A stretch of 64,000 nucleotides of DNA, taken from Cytidiella melzeri (Eukaryota > Basidiomycota > Agaricomycetes > Polyporales > Irpicaceae). The position numbers were made by a program, and so were the translations under genes. The DNA is taken from the NCBI GenBank assembly GCA_022592445.1, contig JABYQR010000118.1, forward strand, positions 52,191-116,190, read 5' to 3'. The stretch's first letter is position 1, and each line of letters begins with the position of its first letter. This document shows positions 22,594 to 32,199 of the stretch, piece by piece. The notes under the pieces were generated by a model, which did no database searches, was not told where the DNA came from, and saw nothing but the letters and a program-made list of their open reading frames with translations.

Positions 22594-22795
22594 GGAGCTC
22601 AAGGTGGTAGTTGTGTATTAAGCTGCGGCAGTGAGGCTCAGGCCTTTGAAATCATGCTGAGGCCGCAGAATTCCTATTTAGGTGATTGTGCGTCATACTC
22701 ATCCTTCGTTTTACTACTTGCTTTATGTAAAACTATTACGATTGTAACATGTAATCTTGAGATCTAGAGCGGTCGTTGGTTTTGTAGTATCAAGC
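22594..22795. promoter_or_regulatory. 5' flank of the hydrolase gene, with element target site
   Basis: About 200 bp separate the hydrolase ATG from the outermost mobile element. The last nine bases, GTATCAAGC at 22787-22795, are repeated at 33065-33073 on the far side of the insertion. The native promoter has therefore been cut and 10.3 kb of transposon DNA put upstream. Confidence 0.6.
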
Positions 22796-22954
22796 TAGTC
22801 TCGTTCCCAGACGTTCGAACGGGGAGACAGTCGCTATCGCTCCTGCCAGAAACGGAAATCCTTCCTGATTGGGACGAAGTTGGGTGTAAAAGTGTGATCG
22901 AGCAAAATGTCATTCGAGTTAGTCTCGTACCCAGACCTCTCGGTAGTCTCGGAA

Positions 22955-23028
22955 CCAGCCGTTTGCGATACCGGATTTGGGAAGCGGAGTTCCAAAAAGA
23001 CAAACAAATCCGGCATGCAAACGTCTGG
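22955..23028. repeat. Terminal hairpin, left end of El1
   Basis: CCAGCCGTTTGC (22955-22966) pairs with GCAAACGTCTGG (23017-23028) with one mismatch, and CCGGATTTG (22971-22979) pairs with CAAATCCGG (23005-23013) perfectly. Together they form a long two-part stem with a 25-base loop. Confidence 0.85.
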
Positions 23029-23067
23029 TGAACTCGGTCAGTGTGGGGTACCGCTCAGTCGCACGTG
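23019..23067 (+). repeat. Inner inverted repeat of El1, left copy
   Basis: Begins AACGTCTGGTG and contains GTCAGTGTGGGGTACCGCTC and AGTCGCACGTG. Its complement is at 29551-29598, with two or three differences around the AACTC/ATTAC positions. It ends in CACGTG, an E-box palindrome shared by several family members at the same place. Confidence 0.9.
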
Positions 23068-23480
23068 ACGTAATCAGGTCGCTCGTCGAGGCCGAATGTA
23101 ACGGACTGTTACCTACAGTGACATGGAGTGAAACTCATTGTAGCTCACCATCCCTTCAATATTTTATTTTTTTAGCATTTCTGTAGGCAGATGGAATGTA
23201 TAGCAATCGTTTTGTGCAAAGTTGGAGTGAGTAGCATAGAAAATCATTGAAGTGTTATTCCTTTACACTATAAACCCAAGGCGCTCATGCTACTGAACGC
23301 GTGACGCAGCCAGTCGCGTCGCGTTGGGATCTAGCGCCCATTATGTGCGTCGTGCCAGTTAATCTCTCCCTCTTGTTAATCTCCTGTCCCTCACGTCCCT
23401 CACGTCCCATACTCTTATTAATATTCTATGGCAATATTACACAAATTTTTATGACCCTTCATCAGTCCTGAGTCGTCGCC

Positions 23481-26400
23481 ATGCCCTCTCAGCCGTGCCA
23501 GCCGGCTAAAAATAATCAAAAGTCTTCGACCGCGAAGAAAGCTGGGCCTACTCGTCCCTCGAATGTTAATACTACCTTAATACATCGTCCTGCTCTTGAA
23601 ATCAACGAAGCCAGTATACCGCTACCCGAAGGCTGCCCAAAATCTGCGCTGCACTTCGAATCTTACCGCATCCTCGAGCAAGCCCGATATGCAGCAAACC
23701 AAGACCCGGAGCGAAGGTATTCATCCTTCGTTACTCGTATGCGGATGGAGAAAGAGATCGCTCGTGTTGCCAATGGGATTGTACCGCGGTTTTTTCAACA
23801 GGACTGCGCTGAGGCCTTTCTCCTCGGGCTCAATACCGGGCTCATTTGCGCTACTGGCTCCGGAAAGACAGAAGCTTTCTTGCTTCCGCTGCTTGCAGAT
23901 CCCATGAGTAAGAGTAAAATCCTTGTGATATCAACACTGAATGCATTAGAGGTGGATCAGGTGAGTAACAGTCATTAGGTACCAAGTTTTCCGACTTACT
24001 GACTGCATGCACATGCTTCTAGGCGGAGAGGTTTCAGCGATACGGGATTTCCGCTGTGGCTGTGAATGGCGAGACGTACGATGATAAGATGCACAATGTA
24101 GGCAGTCATTTTCCCGACACGGAATGGCACTCACCTGAGCGACAGAGACTTGCGCGAGATGAGATCCGTGTGGTGATTACTTCTCCAGAGATGGTCTTCA
24201 AACATCCCCGGTTCTCGCAGCTTGTCCGTGACTCCAAGTGGACAAAGAACCTAATCGGCACTGTTGTAGACGAGGCGCATTGCGTTTTGGAATGGGGGAA
24301 AGAATTCCGGCGCGACTTCGATGATGTGGAGAATACCCGGTCCTACATGTCGCGAAAGCCCATCATGTTCTGCACAGCAACCCTAACACCTGCAATGCTT
24401 GATCAGCTACTCACCAAGCTCTCATTCCCGCGCAGCAACAGCTTCATCCTAAACCTTGGAAACGAGCGTCACAATGTTACGCCCATTGTCTGTCCCATGA
24501 AAGGCCCGATGGACTTTGGTGCCCTCGACTTCATCCTTGACGAAGCCCTCCAGGACCCGCCTCAAGAGCTGGTCACGACCTTGATCTACGCAGAAACGCG
24601 AGCAGTCGTTATGATGATATGGATGTATCTCACGAGAAAGGTCCCACCTAATTCCCCCTACCGCGAACAAATCGAATTTTTGATCTCAACTCGGGATGGA
24701 AGCGTGAAAACCATCGTCTTGGCCAAGTTCTTGAAGAATGTTGTCAAAGTATTAGTTTCGACTGAATGTGTCGGCATGGTACGCAGCTTCAGCATGTGAA
24801 TCATGCGAGAGAGTAATCATCCACTTACAGGGCCTTGATGTCCCGGGAATGCCCCGTATGATCCAGTTTGGTACTCCTCGCTCTCTTCTTGAGTGGCAGC
24901 AGCATGCTGGCCGTGCTGGTCGTGGTGGCGAGCAGTCCTATGCGTTGTTGCTCCTGGAGCCGTCGGTCTCAGAAGTGGTTAATCGCAAGAAGCTTCAGAA
25001 GGTAAAGGAACCACATACCAAGCCTGAGGCCCCTGACGGCATCAAAGCTGAGGACATCGACCCAGGTCTTCCGCCGCAGCGAAAGCGGAAGCGTCAGGGT
25101 GGCAATCAGGCACAGGCACAAGGTACAAATCCCCCAGGCACCAGCCCAGCGGATACCATCGCGAGAACCCAACAGGTAGCTATTGAGAGCGCTGTAGTTG
25201 ACAATATCGGCACACAGGAGGCGATTCTAGACGGCAAGGATATTGAGTATCGGAAGAAAGTTGAAGGAAACATGCGGGAGTTTGCACTCACCAAGGAGTG
25301 CCGACGGAGGATCACTATCAAACACTTTGATGGTCATCCTCCCATGCGCGGTATTTTTTTGTGCATCTCTCTTTTGATCACCCTGAATCTAATACACCAT
25401 ATAGAACTCAACGTCGTTTGCTGTGATAACTGTCTGCGTGCCAGGGGCAGCAATCCCTCGAATCCTATTTGTTTCACCGCGCACGACAATGTGGTTACCG
25501 CGCTCATCAATCGACTGGATTCCCGGTTTCATGAGGTGCAAATCTTGCCTCCAGTCAACCCTGCGATGTTCTCCAATCAAGCAAAGAAACGAGTCACCGG
25601 TCATCTTGCTGCGGTCAAGAAGGCTCTGATTGATCTACGTGAAGACTATTGGCGCGAGTACTACGTTGGCCACATCTTTACCGCAGAAACCATCTTGCCT
25701 GACGACACGCTGACGACTCTTGCTGTTGAGACGAGAATCAAAACCTTGGCTGACTTGAATCTGAGCTTTCCTGGATGGATCTTTGCTGCGGAACTTGGAC
25801 CTCGTACGCTTCAGACTATCGCGGAAACTGATGCTAGCTGGATCGCCACTTACAATGCTGCCAAAAAAGTTCGCACCGATGAGAAAAAGGTTGAGACTGC
25901 CAAGAACAAGCCAATTAACGACGAGATTGTGCGGGAGAAACGATGGCGTGAACGCGAGGAGATCCGTGTTGCAAGACTTGTTGAACAGCATGGCGATGGA
26001 TGGAAGCAATTTCAGCCCACGGACGGAAGCTTTACTGCTCCCGCTGTTCCTCTCACATCCTCGTCAACATGCCCAAACACCCCTCCTCGGTACTCTACAC
26101 CTGCTTCTGTCCCTCATGGCTACTATACTGCGCCGTCTACTCCAGGCTTTCAAACACCGTCTTATCCTTACGCTGGCTCCTATCCTACGCCATCAACACC
26201 ACAGCATGTTTCATTTGCATCGTCTCCGTCCATTCTGACCACATTTGCATCGTCTCCGTCCATTCCGACCACATCTGCATCATTGCCGACCACTCCGACC
26301 ACATATGCATCATCTTCGACCGCTCCGTTTACGTTTGCATCGTCTCCGACAATTCCGCTTGCATTTGCATCACCACATCCACCATTCCCCACCCATGCAT

Positions 26401-26561
26401 CCGGTTATTACCTACCACACAGTGCAGCCGCGTCAACAAATCAGCATTATCCCACCCCTCCGATAACCCCTGTAGCATCATCCTCGCAGAGCATTAATTA
26501 TCATGTACCACCGCCCACGCAGGCATCACAGACGTTTTCATGGCGTTTGCCAAAACAATAA
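23481..26561 (+). CDS. RecQ-family ATP-dependent DNA helicase carried by El1
   Basis: Starts MPSQPCQPAKNNQKSSTAKK at ATG 23481, with three introns (after LEVDQ; inside CVGM|GLDV; inside PMR|ELNV), giving about 970 aa. Helicase motifs in order: Walker A ATGSGKTEAF (about residue 130), motif II VVDEAHCVLEWG, motif III CTATLT, and QQHAGRAGRGG (motif VI). A RecQ-like zinc region follows: ECRRRITIKHFDG then, across the third intron, ELNVVCCDNCL. The C-terminus is a long Ser/Thr/Pro-rich tail with a five-copy 10-residue repeat. It would be a 3'-5' DNA helicase by family. It converges with the DUF6589-type gene, stops 16 bp apart, and both lie inside the TIRs, so its role is probably in element replication or excision (inference). 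Confidence 0.9.
26221..26370 (+). repeat. 30-bp coding minisatellite, five copies
   Basis: Five 30-bp units, each close to CGTCTCCGTCCATTCCGACC plus ACATTTGCAT, encode decapeptides near SSPSIPTTFA in the helicase tail. Units 1 and 2 are nearly identical; units 3-5 have diverged. The length keeps the frame. Copy-number change would alter only tail length. Confidence 0.9.
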
Positions 26562-26577
26562 ATGAATACTTGTTTTA

Positions 26578-29403
26578 CTACTGTACAAATTGTGGCTCAA
26601 GCTCCATGACATCTACAGCAGCTGCGTCTCGTGTGTTCAGTGCGAGATTGTCTAACCGTTGCAGTACCATCTCCGGTGTGTCAAAATCCTCAGTTGTTGA
26701 CTTATCTTGCACACGTCCATCAGCCCATCTCTTCATCATAGCTTCCAACGTGTTCGGATTGCAGCCTGCGAGAAAGACGTCCTTGATGCGTTCATCAGAG
26801 GGTAGGTGGCGACCAGGCTTGCGAACATGTGCGTTCGCCTCGCGGTACTTCCCTTGCAGCAAGACAACATCACCTTCGTGCTCAGGAGAGGTGTGTGATT
26901 TTCCTCGGCGGAAGTGATTGAATTCATGTTCGACGTGGTCCTTCAGCTTGCGCTGGGTGGGAATGGAGGCAGAGATTTTCTTGATGTAGTCCCACGTCGC
27001 GTAGGGACCGTGAGCTCCGAATATAACCTGTAATGTAATTGTGAGCACAAGAGACAAGAAGAAATACGGCAAATACGCTCACCTTGATATCCCGAACATT
27101 GTGCTCCTGGACCATGTCGTATGCCAGGAATCCGTTCTCGTGTCCTGTCGTGTTTGCGAGCCAGCAATAACGCATCAAGAAAGATCTATGAAATATTTTA
27201 GTAGGACAGCGCGGAAAACTTGAGAAACTCACTTCAGGTCATCCGGCCACTCACGCCATAGGCCCTGCATGATTTCGAGAACCTCATGGGTGTAGTTGTG
27301 GCTTCCGCTTCCATGGAAGCGGAAGAGGAGCCGTGGAAGCATCAGCTCCATGCGACCAACATCGCCCGTGGACATTGCGTCGTCGAAGTTAAGGTAGTTG
27401 AGAACGTCGCGGCAGAACATCACGCCCTGTATTAACAGGTCATCTTGCTCTGCACGCGGACATTTTCGCACCTTTTCAATGGCCGCGGTAGAGGCAAAGT
27501 CCTCGAATATCTTGACAGCAAGCTCGTGGAGGGCATGGGGTGTGAAAGTAGTCAAGTCGGCCAAATCTTCGACGTCACTGACGGTGGCCCAGATGTCGCG
27601 GAAACGAGCCTCGGCGGTGTGTTTCAGAGTACTGCGAAAGTCGTAGTGGAAAGTGCCTTGCACAGTGGCAGCGGCGTGTAGGGATTTTCGGCCCATGTTA
27701 TTGAAGGCGTGCTTGAGTCCTAAGTTTTCGCTTGTACCGTAGTGCTGCTTGCGAATTGTCATCTCCTCGTTGAGTTGGGTGTGGAACCAGCCATAGATTT
27801 CAAAGAACTGTTCGAAGCGTTGGCGGTGATTCATGTCGAAGCTCCTATCTCGCTTGACGGACCGAATGCGAACCGTTGTGAGTTGATCACCAATCCAGAC
27901 AATGAGGCGGTCGAGGAACGGTTCACGGAGTGCACGCTCGCCGTCAAGATCGAGTTGGCGTAACCACTCCTGCAAAACCCGGCGGTTGCCTTCCTGCGAC
28001 GCCTCTTCCATGTGGACAGTATCGAGCATGTACTGGCATGTTGCATGCTCCTTGCCAGTGGGGAGTTGCTGGACAGGATCGGGACGAGTGAAGAGGGGAT
28101 GGGTGCGGTGCTCCCAGTCTGCAAAAGCGGGATGGAGGAGCAGCTGTTTCTTGATGATGTAGATGTGGTCTTCGCGGATACGCGGGCCAGCCGCAATCTC
28201 GTGCATGAAGACATCGCGCGCGGTAATTGGGTTCTGGCATCCAGCAGCGCGCTGCGCCATGTAGGCGATGCGGTTGGGAGCTATGGCTGTGGGATCCTTG
28301 ACGATGTAGATGGTGCCGCATGTGCCATTGTCGAAGTGGTTTTGGTGGTCGTTGCGCATCTCGTAAACCCTGAACGGAATGTTCAGGTTGTCGTGGCCGC
28401 CAAAAAAAACGTAACGAATGATATCGTCGATCATTCGGCGTCGATTCGACTCCGAAAGCTCGACAATACCAGCGTACACCCATTTTTGGCTCATGGTGAA
28501 GCCAAACAGGTGTGTTGTGTCGTTCGCCTTGGCTGCGAGACCGCACGACTTGAGGTAGATACTGAGGAACTTTTGGTAGCGACAACGTCGCTGCGACCGG
28601 TTGTAGTGGAGGATGGTACCGCTTATAAAGATGCGCTATGGAAGATGTGAGCTATAAATTCATGCGGGAAATATGTACACTTACCGGCTCGTGGTCCTTC
28701 GTCTTCCTGCGCTTCTTCTGCAGGGGTGTGCACGAGAGAGAGTCCATGATGTCCCAGTACGTAGGCATCATGGTCTTCATTCTCTCGATGTCGTCCTTGA
28801 GTCGGATGCCAAGGAGGTATTCCTCCGACATGTCCTCGGGGGGCGATTCGAGCTGTGGCGCGAACTCGCGCATCTCGCGGTTGAGTCGTGCCTTGACGTT
28901 GTCGACGGCCCACTCGTTCATGGCGTTGAGGGCGCCTCGCGTCGTGACACCCCGTTCGTGTCCGCGAGGTGGTTTGTGCCAGTTCTTGAGTATCCCAGGA
29001 AGTTGCTCGCAGTGCATGAGCGCAGTGCGAGCGTATCTGATGTTGATTAGTTAAGCAGAAAGCATATACAACTTGTTACTCACCGGATAGTCGACTGCTC
29101 CGACACCATATGCCCCGGGATCTCCAAATTCCAGCTCAGGTAGTGTAGGAACGAGACGGTGTCCAGTCCTTGCGTCGCCATGTAGTCGATAACGGAAACG
29201 AGGCGACGGGAAATTGTTGCGTGGTCCAGATTTGCGAGCGACTGGAACGCGAGGTTCGTGCGTGCCATGCCACCGCGTCGATGAACTCGTGCTTGAATTT
29301 CGTCCGCTTCTGCATCCGTGATTGAAGGACGCTCGTTGTCGTGTTGTTCGTTGTCGTCAGGATCAAGGTCGTAGATGGGGGGGAAAGGAAATCCGGGCGG
29401 CAT
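26578..29403 (-). CDS. DUF6589-type protein carried by El1
   Basis: Starts MPPGFPFPPIYDLDPDDNEQ at ATG 29403 and ends DVMELEPQFVQ at 26578; about 850 aa in six exons. Segments in order: MARTNLAFQSLANLDHATIS; LMHCEQLPGILKNWHKPPRG; WVYAGIVELSESNRRRMIDD; NIPFRVYEMRNDHQNHFDNG; MLPRLLFRFHGSGSHNYTHE then VLEIMQGLWREWPDDLK; and a C-terminal HVEHEFNHFRRGKSHTSPEH. The RFHGSGSHNYTHEVLE core and overall layout match, as far as I recall, the fungal DUF6589 family, which is very abundant in Agaricomycetes and has no assigned activity. Conserved Asp, Glu and His residues are plentiful, so a nuclease or transposase activity is possible but unproven. No membrane segment or signal peptide. Confidence 0.75.
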
Positions 29404-29550
29404 GAAGGGCGAGGGCAAGATACACTTGAAGGACGAAACACGAGGTCGTGATGGATTTCATTAAGGGTCGCGTTATCTAATCTACACATGAAACGCGAAT
29501 AAAAATAATCAGGCGCCCGCTGATGATCTCGAAAAGTCTTTGATTTCGAG

Positions 29551-29598
29551 CACGTGCGACTGAGCGGTACCCCACACTGACCGATTACACCAGACGTT
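29551..29598 (-). repeat. Inner inverted repeat of El1, right copy
   Basis: Starts CACGTGCGACTGAGCGGTAC and ends CACCAGACGTT, the reverse complement of the left copy at 23019-23067 apart from a few bases. It lies about 150 bp upstream of the DUF6589-type start codon and probably overlaps that gene's promoter. Confidence 0.9.
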
Positions 29599-29689
29599 CA
29601 GGAGCGCGGTTCATTGTGTCTTTTTCGAACTCCGCGCTCCAAACAAGGAAGGAGCATCGGCGACGTCCGCGCTCTCCCTTAACGTCTGG
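29590..29689. repeat. Terminal hairpin, right end of El1
   Basis: CCAGACGTTCAGGAGCGCGG (29590-29609) pairs with the complement CCGCGCTCTCCCTTAACGTC plus TGG (29667-29689) with small bulges. The pairing extends beyond the nine bases shared by all ends into sequence unique to this end. Confidence 0.75.
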
Positions 29690-30523
29690 TTCGAGACTAA
29701 CCTCTCGGGGCCAGTCACTGCGTTCCTAAAAAGGCAGATGCGCGCGTGTGCTGTTTTGGGAAGAAAAAGGCAAATCAAAAAGCACGCGCGGGCCCCGAGG
29801 GTCTGGTGCATTTCGTATAGATTGGGTGTAGATCATCCGCACGTGATGGATTTCTGCGCGAATGATTGGGCGTTTACAATTATTGGCTCTGTACGCTACT
29901 CCATACTAGTAGTACGACTTGAATTGCACACTCCTTGCTTGTCCCTCCCTCTTGAACTTTTTGCGTGAAATATTTCTATCTTTTACTGGTTTAAATATAG
30001 GAGTATTCATATTGGTATTCTAACGCATTTTAAGACAAGGGGAATGAGAGATAAACGAGAACGAGAGGATGCAAGCGGAGGTCGCATGCAGTAATATTGA
30101 AAGCGCCCACTCGCGGACGCGTTCAAGACGCGAGAATGAACGTGATGGGATGTCACAGGCTGTGACTTGAGCCGAAAGTGAGCATAGCTTACCATCCCTC
30201 GGTCATATTACTTGGTCAGAATTTCTACAGGCAGAAATAGCGCATAGGAATGTGTTTCTGCAATGTCGAGTGGGTAGCGCAAAAATTGATCAAATTTATA
30301 TTCGTTTACACCGCACTGAGGGCGCTTCAATGTGTGACCTATTGTGACGCAGTCGAAACTTGGAGTCGCTCTGTCCTTCGATGCGGTCATGTGCGAATGA
30401 TCTACACCCAATCACTACGAAGTTCACCAGACGTTCGGGGAGCGAGCTGTCTTTTTTTCTCGCCATCCCCTGTCCTAATCGGGATTCCCAAAACGTCTGG
30501 GTACGAGACTAATTCGAGTGAGT

Positions 30524-30577
30524 GTTCGAACGTCTGGTCCGTTTCGCCCTTGTGGGTGTAGATGACCCTGTCACGTG
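30524..30577 (+). repeat. El3 left hairpin arm and inner inverted repeat
   Basis: GTTCGAACGTCTGG (30524-30537) is the perfect 14-bp complement of CCAGACGTTCGAAC at 22807-22820. The two arms are now 7.7 kb apart only because El2 inserted in the loop. The inner repeat TCCGTTTCGCCCTTGTGGGT follows and ends at CACGTG 30572-30577. Confidence 0.85.
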
Positions 30578-30706
30578 CGCTTGATCTATGCGCGTCTGTC
30601 TAATCTTTCCGTTGATAGCACACGTCGGGCAACACATCATCCCGCTTGTCGTATTTTATTGCCTTCCCCTCGTCCCCCTCGTCCATCAATATACTAATTT
30701 ATAATC

Positions 30707-31430
30707 TCATAAATCATGGCATCCAAAGAAGAATATGATATTTTCTCCGCCCCTTCCTGACGTGCCACTCCACTTGCCGTTATTCATGGTGACCTTGATT
30801 TTGTGGTAGATGTGTGGGAGGGTAGGCCCGTACTGGTTTACCTCAGCGCCTTCGAGCTCGAGCTTGATCGTCGTCGAGTTCTTAGCCGTCTGAGGCATCA
30901 GCATGAATGGGCCCCATGCACTCTCCTGGATGTCGACGAGCAAACTGGGTTGTCCAGATGGGTCGTTTAAAAAGCGCCGCTGACATGCATCCTGCGTTGA
31001 GCACTACTTGTGCAAGCTGCGGTACGCACGCCGCGTAGTCATTTTTCTTGTCAGCGGTGGTTGCACGAGCGGGGGACGTACCTTGAGGCGTTTCTTCTTT
31101 GCATTGAGAATTTGAGCTTTGACTTCTTTTTAGATTTCAAGCAACGCTTGGACGCGTTCCTCAGATGTGATTAACTGAGAGGCTTCGAACGCGAGCGCTC
31201 GCACAACATGGAGGGTGTTAAGTCTGGGAGTATGCAAACAATAACGGGTGTGTGTGCACTCACCCAACCCCACTCTCGTCTACCTCTGCCGACTTGATGC
31301 GAGCTACCACCCTCGCGTTTTTCGGCTCCAGGTGCTCCCTCCGTTCTCTTGTCCGCGCTGTCTGACTCGAGTCGCGCCTCGAAGACCTCCCCAGAGGTAT
31401 GGCAAAGGTGAGAATGTGCAAAGAAGTTTC
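30707..31430 (-). pseudogene. Decayed ORF inside El3, cut by an LTR
   Basis: The minus strand shows disjointed protein-like pieces: RREHLEPKNARVVARIKSAE ending at a plausible gtgagt donor, then ALAFEASQLITSEERVQALL interrupted by an in-frame stop, then SAWGPFMLMPQTAKNSTTIK and LELEGAEVNQYGPTLPHIYH. The upstream end is truncated by the solo LTR at 31436. The pieces match neither the helicase nor the DUF6589-type protein of El1 by eye. Probably cargo or a captured gene that has degenerated. Family unrecognised. Confidence 0.4.
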
Positions 31431-31435
31431 ATATT

Positions 31436-32026
31436 TGTTAAAACTATATAATATAATATGATATGATATGTAGTTTCCCACGCCTTATTACAAGGACGCT
31501 TTAGGTAGCAGAGTTCCCACAGTCTTGATATGGGAATTATGCAGCCGTATATGGAAACTCTAGTAGTAACCATCACATTAGCTGAGACGTACAGATATGG
31601 GTTGTAGTAGTACTATACATATATGTACGCCTGTGTTCTAGTAGCATAGGAAATGACATGGAAAGCACGTATGACTCCAGAGGATGCCTAAAGCATACAT
31701 CTGAGGACAAGTACTAGCATGAGTCATTTACTCATTATGTACGCCTCTGGTACAAGTGCTGAGCCTAGTCATACAATGAGTCATGCATGAGTCATGCACT
31801 CATAGCATGAGTCATGCATGAGTCATGCACTCATAGCATGAGTCATGCATGAGTCATGCACTCAGTAGTACAGTAGAATAGCTGAAGTAGACATGTATAG
31901 TAGTCGCTTACATAAGTAGATACAGACATGTATATAAGCAGAGCTGCTGAAGAAGCAAGAATAAAAAAAGACTCATCTTCGAAGCTTAACAGCCTCTACC
32001 CCTCGCACACATATTCCACTTTGTTA
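31436..32026 (+). mobile_element. Solo LTR (591 bp), intact copy
   Basis: TGTTAAAAC...CCACTTTGTTA, flanked by ATATT at 31431-31435 and 32027-32031 (ATATTT if the element begins GTTAAAAC). It matches the nested pair at 3849-4976 over the whole length. It carries an expanded array of ATGAGTCAT words at 31718-31865 and TATATAAG near 31931. No coding region and no partner LTR nearby, so it is a solo LTR inserted within El3. Confidence 0.8.
31718..31865. promoter_or_regulatory. Array of seven bZIP/GCN4-type sites in the LTR
   Basis: ATGAGTCAT occurs seven times, six of them in a block built on a roughly 31-bp tandem unit containing two sites each. TGAGTCA is the consensus of the GCN4/AP-1 bZIP class. 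The array lies upstream of TATATAAG, where LTR enhancer elements would sit. Regulation by an amino-acid-starvation or stress bZIP factor is an inference. Confidence 0.6.
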
Positions 32027-32199
32027 ATATTTGATAGCAGCGGGTGGTACAGGGTGAAAGGCGACACGGTGGCTGAGGGCGACAATGAGAGAGAGGGTGG
32101 CTGAACCGAACGAGCTGCTGTTGTCGCACTGGTGGTGAGCTATCAAGGTAACAGATTCGAGTTCTCACCGTTATCTTATCGCGAACGCCCACAGATTAC

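Larger units (their letters stand above)
22944..29699. mobile_element. Inner element (El1): two-gene RecQ + DUF6589-type unit
   Basis: 6,756 bp. Left end TAGTCTCGGAACCAGCCGTT at 22944; right end AACGTCTGGTTCGAGACTA finishing at 29699. A 9-bp target duplication ACCTCTCGG lies at 22935-22943 and 29700-29708, and removing the element restores a continuous El2 end. Inside each end is a second, about 48-bp imperfect inverted repeat: 23019-23067 and 29551-29598, sharing GTCAGTGTGGGGTACCGCTC and AGTCGCACGTG. Between these lie exactly two convergent genes, the RecQ-like helicase and the DUF6589-type protein. Both genes read open with normal introns, so the copy may be recent and autonomous. No transposase of a known superfamily (DDE hAT, Mutator, mariner or KDZ) is recognisable in it. 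Confidence 0.9.
22920..30511. mobile_element. Middle element (El2), non-autonomous, holding El1
   Basis: Left end TAGTCTCGTACCCAGACC at 22920, right end AAACGTCTGGGTACGAGACT plus A at 30511. It is bracketed by ATTCGAGT at 22912-22919 and 30512-30519. After removing El1 and one target copy it is only about 830 bp and non-coding. Inner inverted repeats containing TTGGGTGTAGATCATCCGCA (from 29822) and TGCGAATGATCTACACCCAA (30392-30411) sit just inside the ends. The interior near 30180-30350 is similar to the 5' flank of the helicase in El1 (CTTACCATCCCT, TTTCTACAGGCAG, TGACGCAGTCG versus CTCACCATCCCT, TTTCTGTAGGCAG, TGACGCAGCC), so El2 is a deletion relative of an El1-like element. Confidence 0.88.

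Noticed and set aside
28012..28650. Plus-strand 212-codon frame
   Set aside because: Antisense to the well-supported DUF6589-type gene and without any known motif.
22944..29699. El1 as a Helitron, because it carries a helicase
   Set aside because: The helicase is RecQ-like, not Pif1/Rep-type. The element has inverted ends and 8-9 bp duplications; Helitrons have neither.
22944..29699. El1 as a subtelomeric helicase block
   Set aside because: RecQ-like genes occur near telomeres in some fungi, but there is no TTAGGG array here and host genes flank both sides. Clean duplications show insertion.
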